Origin: Chloroflexota bacterium
GTDB lineage: Bacteria; Chloroflexota; Anaerolineae; VGOG01
Direction of reading: 5' to 3'
NCBI GenBank assembly: GCA_030611885.1
Contig: JAUWOY010000037.1
Location: 1-32,209 of the forward strand
Length of the DNA: 32,209 nucleotides
Below, piece after piece: positions 30,894 to 32,209 of the stretch. The notes under the pieces are model-generated. The model saw only the letters and a program-made list of their open reading frames with translations. It did no database searches and was not told where the DNA came from. Every line of letters starts with the position of its first letter. Position 1 is the stretch's first letter. Both the position numbers and the translations under genes were made by a program.

Positions 30894-31397
30894 GTGGCTC
30901 CGATATTGGACGAACACAGCTTGGACTTCATCAGCCACAGCGAGGCTCAGACGCGGCGATTTGGCGCCAGGTTGGGGGAGCTCTTGCAAGGTGGCGACGT
31001 GATCTGCCTGGCGGGCGAATTGGGCGCGGGGAAAACCTGCCTGGCTCAGGGCATCGGGCAGGGCCTGGGAATCGAAGGGCCTATCACTAGCCCCAGTTTC
31101 ACCTTGATCAACGAGTACAGGCCAGAGCGAGCCAGGCTGCCGCTTTATCACATAGACCTGTACCGCCTGGAGGAAGCAAAAGAAGTCCTGACTCTGGGCC
31201 TTGACGAGTACTTCTACGGCGAAGGAGTCTGCGTCGTCGAATGGGCCGACCGGGTGCCAGAGGCTCTACCTGCTGAGCACCTGTGGATCGAACTGCGCTA
31301 CATCGTCGAGACCAAGCGCGGCCTGCTGATGAAAGCGGTGGGAAAGCGTTATGAGGAACTGCTGCGGGAATTCAAGCGGAGGGCGTTTGGAATCTAA
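30894..31397 (+). CDS. tsaE: tRNA threonylcarbamoyladenosine biosynthesis protein TsaE
   Basis: 167 residues from GTG 30894 (GGGGTG 6 nt upstream); GTG 30885 and TTG 30906 are alternatives, and a TTG at 30834 falls in the promoter. The P-loop ATPase motif is AGELGAGKTCLAQGIGQGLG, followed by SPSFTLINEY, HIDLYRLE and VVEWADRVPE, all typical of TsaE. It acts with TsaB, TsaD and TsaC in forming t6A on tRNAs. It is followed 12 nt later by tsaB. Confidence 0.95.
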   Translation: MAPILDEHSLDFISHSEAQTRRFGARLGELLQGGDVICLAGELGAGKTCLAQGIGQGLGIEGPITSPSFTLINEYRPERARLPLYHIDLYRLEEAKEVLTLGLDEYFYGEGVCVVEWADRVPEALPAEHLWIELRYIVETKRGLLMKAVGKRYEELLREFKRRAFGI

Positions 31398-31409
31398 AGG
31401 AGAAGTGCA

Positions 31410-32075
31410 TTGCTTTTAGCCATTGACACAGCGACGCGAATGCCCAGTCTCGCGCTGTACGACGGGGAGCGGGTGCTGGCCGAAGAGACGTGGCGCTCGG
31501 CCAACGGCCACACGGTGGAACTGATGCCTGCTCTGGTGCGCATGTTGGAGCGACAACGGGTCTCACCTTCGGAATTAAGGGGGATAGCTGTAGCTTTGGG
31601 CCCCGGCTCCTTCACCGGGTTGCGCATCGGGCTGGGCGTGGCCAAGGGCCTGGCCCTGACCCTGGACATACCGCTCATAGGGATACCGACGCTGGATGCC
31701 CTGGTCTATGCCCAGAGCCGCAAGCGAGGCCCAGTGTGCGCTGTGCTGCGAGCCGGTCGGAGGCGAGTCGCTGCCGCTTTTTATCGGCGGAGGCGGGGGC
31801 AGTGGCGAAGGCAGGGCGACTATCGCCTGACAACGTTTGATGAGCTGTGCGCTGAAATCGCAACCCGTACCTTTTTCTGCGGCGAGATAGACGCCCAGGC
31901 TGCTGAACTGCTGCGAGAGCGTCTGGGCGCAAAGGCAGTAGTGGCCTCGCCGGCCTATTCCCTGCGCCGGGCGGGGTATCTGGCAGAGTTGGGCTGGCAG
32001 CGTCTGGAAAGGGGCGAAGTGGACGACGTCGCCACTCTGGCCCCCATCTATCTTCGCCACCCTGCGATAGAGTGA
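31410..32075 (+). CDS. tsaB: tRNA threonylcarbamoyladenosine biosynthesis protein TsaB
   Basis: 221 residues from TTG 31410, with AAAGGAG 7 nt upstream. The ASKHA-type start LLAIDTATRMPSLALYDGE and the motif VALGPGSFTGLRIGLGVAKG identify TsaB, the scaffold partner of TsaD. The C-terminal part is more variable and Arg-rich, as usual. No rimI or tsaD follows within the window. Confidence 0.95.
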   Translation: MLLAIDTATRMPSLALYDGERVLAEETWRSANGHTVELMPALVRMLERQRVSPSELRGIAVALGPGSFTGLRIGLGVAKGLALTLDIPLIGIPTLDALVYAQSRKRGPVCAVLRAGRRRVAAAFYRRRRGQWRRQGDYRLTTFDELCAEIATRTFFCGEIDAQAAELLRERLGAKAVVASPAYSLRRAGYLAELGWQRLERGEVDDVATLAPIYLRHPAIE

Positions 32076-32095
32076 TGAGTCAATGTCATTAAGAT

Positions 32096-32209
32096 AAGGG
32101 AGCGAGCGTCGGCCGAGTAGGTCTGGGAAGACCGTATCGAGGCCACGCGAGCGGCTTTTGCAGTGCATCTCACATTGCATGGGCCGCGCCTTGGTCTCGA
32201 TACGCTACG
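32096..32209. repeat. Dispersed repeat GAGCGAGCGTCGGCCGAGTAG ... CTCGATACGCTACG
   Basis: The plus strand shows GGAGCGAGCGTCGGCCGAGT, TATCGAGGCC and, at the window end, TCTCGATACGCTACG, arms of a long imperfect palindrome. Parts recur at 14640-14905. No gene is seen in this last stretch. Confidence 0.75.

Overview
The window looks like a chromosomal piece of an uncultured bacterium, most likely of the Chloroflexota (Anaerolineae-like). This is inferred from the many secreted proteins with long Thr-Pro linkers, C-terminal tails of the type YLPLVLK, DUF2142 membrane proteins, cohesin modules and dense palindromic repeats. It is not supported by any marker gene. Consensus sigma-70 promoters, strong Shine-Dalgarno sites and frequent GTG/TTG starts are visible. 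Almost everything is on the minus strand; only tsaE and tsaB at the right end are on the plus strand.

Layout from left to right. (1) 1-5,420: a surface-glycan operon read leftward (O-antigen ligase, flippase-like membrane protein, GT2 glycosyltransferase, and a DUF2142 protein fused through a TP linker to a glycosidase-like domain cut by the window edge). (2) 5,490-8,920: a secreted subtilisin-type protease behind two nearly identical c-di-GMP-I (GEMM) riboswitches, each with its own terminator, separated by a 74-codon receiver-like ORF; upstream lie a consensus promoter, an 11-bp-periodic operator array and an OmpR/PhoB-type regulator gene. (3) 9,020-14,625: an SdrD_B surface protein with the same operator array, a DUF5678-like/retropepsin pair, a C25 (gingipain-like) lipoprotein, a TP-rich membrane-anchored protein and a Sec11/SipW-type peptidase. 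(4) 14,910-24,763: a long co-directional run of pqqD-like, radical SAM/SPASM, a 47-aa Cys-containing peptide, a possible 53-aa Cys-rich ORF, an HprK-like kinase, a second Sec11/SipW-type peptidase, a C25 protease with a C-terminal dockerin, and three cohesin proteins. It is headed by a promoter with the same 11-bp-repeat operator. (5) 24,900-26,160: a partly decayed toxin-antitoxin island (BrnT pair, CopG/BrnA-like antitoxin, HicA remnant). (6) 26,200-32,075: a lamin-tail surface protein, an Fn3-like membrane protein, and housekeeping genes trpS, acpS, ugd, tsaE and tsaB.

The most interesting reading is a surface-proteolysis programme. A peptide-modification locus (rSAM, PqqD, HprK-like kinase, S26 peptidase, small Cys peptide) runs into a dockerin-bearing gingipain-like protease and three cohesin partners, which suggests a small cellulosome-like proteolytic assembly. 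Three promoters, for this operon, the SdrD_B protein and the riboswitch-controlled subtilisin, share tandem GGTTAA-type boxes every 11 bp (TTAACC in the direction of transcription), like a Pho box. The protease branch is additionally gated by two c-di-GMP aptamers in series.

Many palindromic elements lie between genes, and four lie inside reading frames without breaking them.
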